From Candidatus Corynebacterium faecipullorum (GTDB lineage Bacteria > Actinomycetota > Actinomycetes > Mycobacteriales > Mycobacteriaceae), in NCBI GenBank assembly GCA_019114925.1, contig DXEO01000007.1, forward strand, positions 1 through 7,248: a stretch of DNA of 7,248 bases. The letters are read 5' to 3'. This document shows positions 5,380-7,248 of this stretch, in pieces. Both the position numbers and the translations under genes were made by a program. Every line of letters starts with the position of its first letter. Position 1 is the first letter of the stretch. Below the pieces are notes generated by a model. That model did not search any database, was not told where the DNA came from, and worked only from the letters and a program-made list of their open reading frames with translations.

Positions 5380-6594
5380 CTACTCCTTAGAGACATCCTT
5401 ATGCTGATTCCCCAGATAGGCGTAAGCGGCGGCGATGAGAGCCTGCGTCGCCGTGGTAAGCGTCGGCTGCAGCTCCGGAGCAAAGCGGGGGTTGTGGTTG
5501 GGAATTGATGCGCCATCGGCACGCCCGCCGAAGCCCCAGAAACAATAGGGAGCGCCGAAGGCATCGGGGATACGAGAGAAGTCTTCGGATGCCGTCCACG
5601 GCTCCATGTCGAGAACATTGTCGCCGCCTAAGACCTCGATAAACTGCGCGCGCACCATTTCGGTCACGTCTTCATCGTTGACGGTGAGGGGGTAATTATC
5701 ACTCTGCACAAACTCCGGCTCGCGCGGGGACATCGCTGCCCGGCACTCTGCCTTCACAATGCGGTGAATCGCCTCAACGATTTGAGCCCGGACGTCCTCG
5801 TCATAAGCACGGATGTTGATGCGCAGGGTCGCCGAGTCCGGGATGATGTTTGCCTTCGAGCCCGCCTGCAGTGCACCAATAGTCAACACGGCGAATTGGT
5901 GCGGGTCGACCTCACGGGAGACAACTGTTTGCAGCCGCAGAACGATGGAGCTGGCGAGCACCACCGGATCGACGCTGAGGTGCGGCATCGAGCCATGAGA
6001 ACCGTGGCCATAAACGGTGACGGTGAGTGAGGCCGCTGTAGACAAGACCGGGCCGGACGCGATGAGTACGCTGCCAGCGGGGGCATTCTTATCAATGAAG
6101 ATGTGCTGGCCAAAGGCCACGTCAGGGGTGGGGACTTTATCGGTGAGGCCCGCGTCCACCATGGACTGCGCGCCCTCAGCGGTCTCCTCGCCCGGCTGGA
6201 AAAGGGCGACGAATGTACCGGACCACGCGTCGGTCGCCTTGGCCAGCGCCTCGGTGGCGCCGAGTAACCCGGCCACGTGGGCATCGTGCCCACAGGCATG
6301 CATTGCCTCGCCCGTAGCGGAATAGTCCAAGCCTGTGTCCTCTGTGATGGGCAGGCCGTCGAAATCGGCGCGCTCTAGGACAGTCGAGCCTTCGCCGTTG
6401 CGGAGGATGCCGACGACTCCCCCGCCGAATTCCAGCACCTCAACGCCTGGAAACTCCCGGAGCTTATCCGCGATAACACCGCGGGTGCGCTCCTCCTCCA
6501 TGCTGAGCTCAGGATTCTGGTGCAGATCCTTATAGAGGACTTCTTGCCACTGCGTGGCCTCTGCTGCACGATCTAGGATGTGGGCGATACTCAT
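5380..6594 (-). CDS. M20D family metallo-amidohydrolase / N-acyl amino acid aminoacylase
   Basis: A 404-residue cytoplasmic metallohydrolase of the M20D peptidase family (hippurate, indole-acetyl-amino-acid and N-acyl-amino-acid hydrolases), which cleaves an amide bond to release a free amino acid. The metal-ligand positions are all present: C101 and H103 in ACGHDAH, the Glu pair in QPGEE (136-137), H164 in FGQH, and H367 in NHNPRF. Family motifs HQNPELSMEEE (25-35), RADFDGLPITEDTGLDYSA (75-93), GSHGSMPH (198-205, dimerisation domain), NIIPD (249-253) and SEDF (336-339) follow in the usual order. The layout recalls the Corynebacterium N-alpha-acylglutamine aminoacylase AgaA, but substrate identity is inference. 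The ATG at 6592-6594 is chosen; an in-frame GTG two codons upstream is possible, and both have only a weak AGG upstream. The gene starts 31 bp after ychF on the same strand, so co-transcription is likely. No lesion is seen. Confidence 0.93.
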   Translation of the reverse strand: MSIAHILDRAAEATQWQEVLYKDLHQNPELSMEEERTRGVIADKLREFPGVEVLEFGGGVVGILRNGEGSTVLERADFDGLPITEDTGLDYSATGEAMHACGHDAHVAGLLGATEALAKATDAWSGTFVALFQPGEETAEGAQSMVDAGLTDKVPTPDVAFGQHIFIDKNAPAGSVLIASGPVLSTAASLTVTVYGHGSHGSMPHLSVDPVVLASSIVLRLQTVVSREVDPHQFAVLTIGALQAGSKANIIPDSATLRINIRAYDEDVRAQIVEAIHRIVKAECRAAMSPREPEFVQSDNYPLTVNDEDVTEMVRAQFIEVLGGDNVLDMEPWTASEDFSRIPDAFGAPYCFWGFGGRADGASIPNHNPRFAPELQPTLTTATQALIAAAYAYLGNQHKDVSKE

Positions 6595-6625
6595 TCCCAC
6601 AGCCTACGCGCTATGAGCGAACGAG

Positions 6626-7248
6626 TTAGCCGCCGATCTTGAAATCGCAGACGTCGCCATCCTGCATGATGTACTCCTTGCCCTCCTGGCGCACCTTGCC
6701 GGCATTGCGGGCTTCCGCCATGGAACCAGCCGCGTCCAGGTCATCGAAGGAGACAATTTCGGCCTTGATGAACTTCTTTTCAAAGTCGGTGTGGATAACA
6801 CCCGCAGCCTGCGGTGCTGCAGAGCCCTGCTTGATGGTCCACGCGCGGGCTTCCTTCGGGCCGGCGGTCAGGTAGGTCTGCAGGCCGAGGGTGGCGAAGC
6901 CGGCCTTGGCCAACGTCGCCAAGCCAGGCTCCTCCTGGCCTACTGACTCGAGCAGTTCCAGGGCCTCAGCCTCGTCGAGCTCCAGGAGGTCGGTTTCGGT
7001 CTGGGCATCGAGGAAGACGCATTCCGCAGGAGCCACGAGCTGGCGCAGCTCCTCCTTCTTGGCGTCATCGGTGAGCACGGCCTCATCGGAGTTGAAGACG
7101 TAGAGGAAGGGCTTCGCGGTCATGAGGTGCAGCTCGCGCAGAAGGGCGAGGTCGATCTCGTTGCTCTTGGACGCAGCGAAGAGGGTGCGGTCATCCTCCA
7201 AGATGGCCTGGGCCTTCTTGGTCTCCTCCACGGTCTCTGCCAAGATCG
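6626..7248 (-). CDS. ychF: Ribosome-binding ATPase YchF, C-terminal part (cut by the right edge)
   Basis: The last 206 residues of YchF/OLA1, a universally conserved Obg-related P-loop NTPase that prefers ATP and binds ribosomes. The G domain (about 150 residues) lies beyond the window. What is visible is the end of the coiled-coil insertion (ETKKAQAILEDDRTLFAA), the RELHLMTAKPFLYVFNSDEA strand region, and the C-terminal TGS domain. The TGS domain contains AWTIKQGSAAPQAAGVIHTD, FEKKFIKAEIVSFDDL, and a GKVRQEGKEYIMQDGDVCDF end close to the family consensus. The TAA stop is at 6626-6628. The frame stays open to the last base, so the apparent TTG near 7241 is not the true start. The amidohydrolase follows after 31 bp without a terminator. 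Confidence 0.96.
   Translation of the reverse strand, partial: ILAETVEETKKAQAILEDDRTLFAASKSNEIDLALLRELHLMTAKPFLYVFNSDEAVLTDDAKKEELRQLVAPAECVFLDAQTETDLLELDEAEALELLESVGQEEPGLATLAKAGFATLGLQTYLTAGPKEARAWTIKQGSAAPQAAGVIHTDFEKKFIKAEIVSFDDLDAAGSMAEARNAGKVRQEGKEYIMQDGDVCDFKIGG

Noticed and set aside
1..7248. Mobile elements, CRISPR arrays, toxin-antitoxin pairs, tRNA or rRNA genes.
   Set aside because: No transposase motifs, terminal inverted repeats, regularly spaced repeats or RNA gene signatures were seen on either strand. The pseudogene joint has no insertion sequence.

Overview
The window looks like chromosomal DNA of a high-GC actinobacterium, most likely a Corynebacterium. This rests on the moderately high GC content by eye, strong AAGGAG-type ribosome binding sites, a GabD2-type aldehyde dehydrogenase relic and the actinobacterial flavour of YchF. 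The species cannot be fixed from the sequence alone.

Layout from left to right. Positions 1-98 hold the first 32 codons of an unrecognised minus-strand gene that runs off the left edge, with its own promoter and a palindromic operator-like site (123-174). Next, all on the minus strand unless stated, come: an intact MFS efflux-type transporter (282-1484); the 3' remnant of a D-arabinono-1,4-lactone oxidase-like FAD enzyme (1574 to about 2386); on the plus strand, a 5'-deleted, nonsense-mutated succinate-semialdehyde dehydrogenase relic (about 2387-3544); a CDF cation exporter (3541-4452); a DJ-1/PfpI family protein (4681-5214); an M20D amidohydrolase (5380-6594); and the C-terminal part of YchF (6626 to the right edge).

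Two things stand out. First, the 5' leader of the CDF exporter (about 4460-4592) carries the conserved landmarks of the yybP-ykoY Mn2+ riboswitch. The 3' strand of its P1 helix is also complementary to the exporter's Shine-Dalgarno region, so the leader reads as a complete translational ON switch. This points to manganese as the exported metal and fixes a TTG start codon that a naive start call would miss. Second, a deletion has joined the middles of two divergently oriented metabolic genes head-to-head within about 10 bp near 2380-2390. It removed both N-termini and everything between them. The dehydrogenase half also carries an in-frame TAG, so both are decaying pseudogenes.

Functionally the window is a mixed housekeeping and accessory stretch. 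It holds translation-associated YchF with a co-directional peptidase-like amidohydrolase 31 bp downstream, a stress-type DJ-1 protein, manganese homeostasis, an efflux transporter of unknown substrate, and a scar where an oxidase/dehydrogenase pair was lost. There is no sign of an insertion sequence, CRISPR array, tRNA or rRNA.
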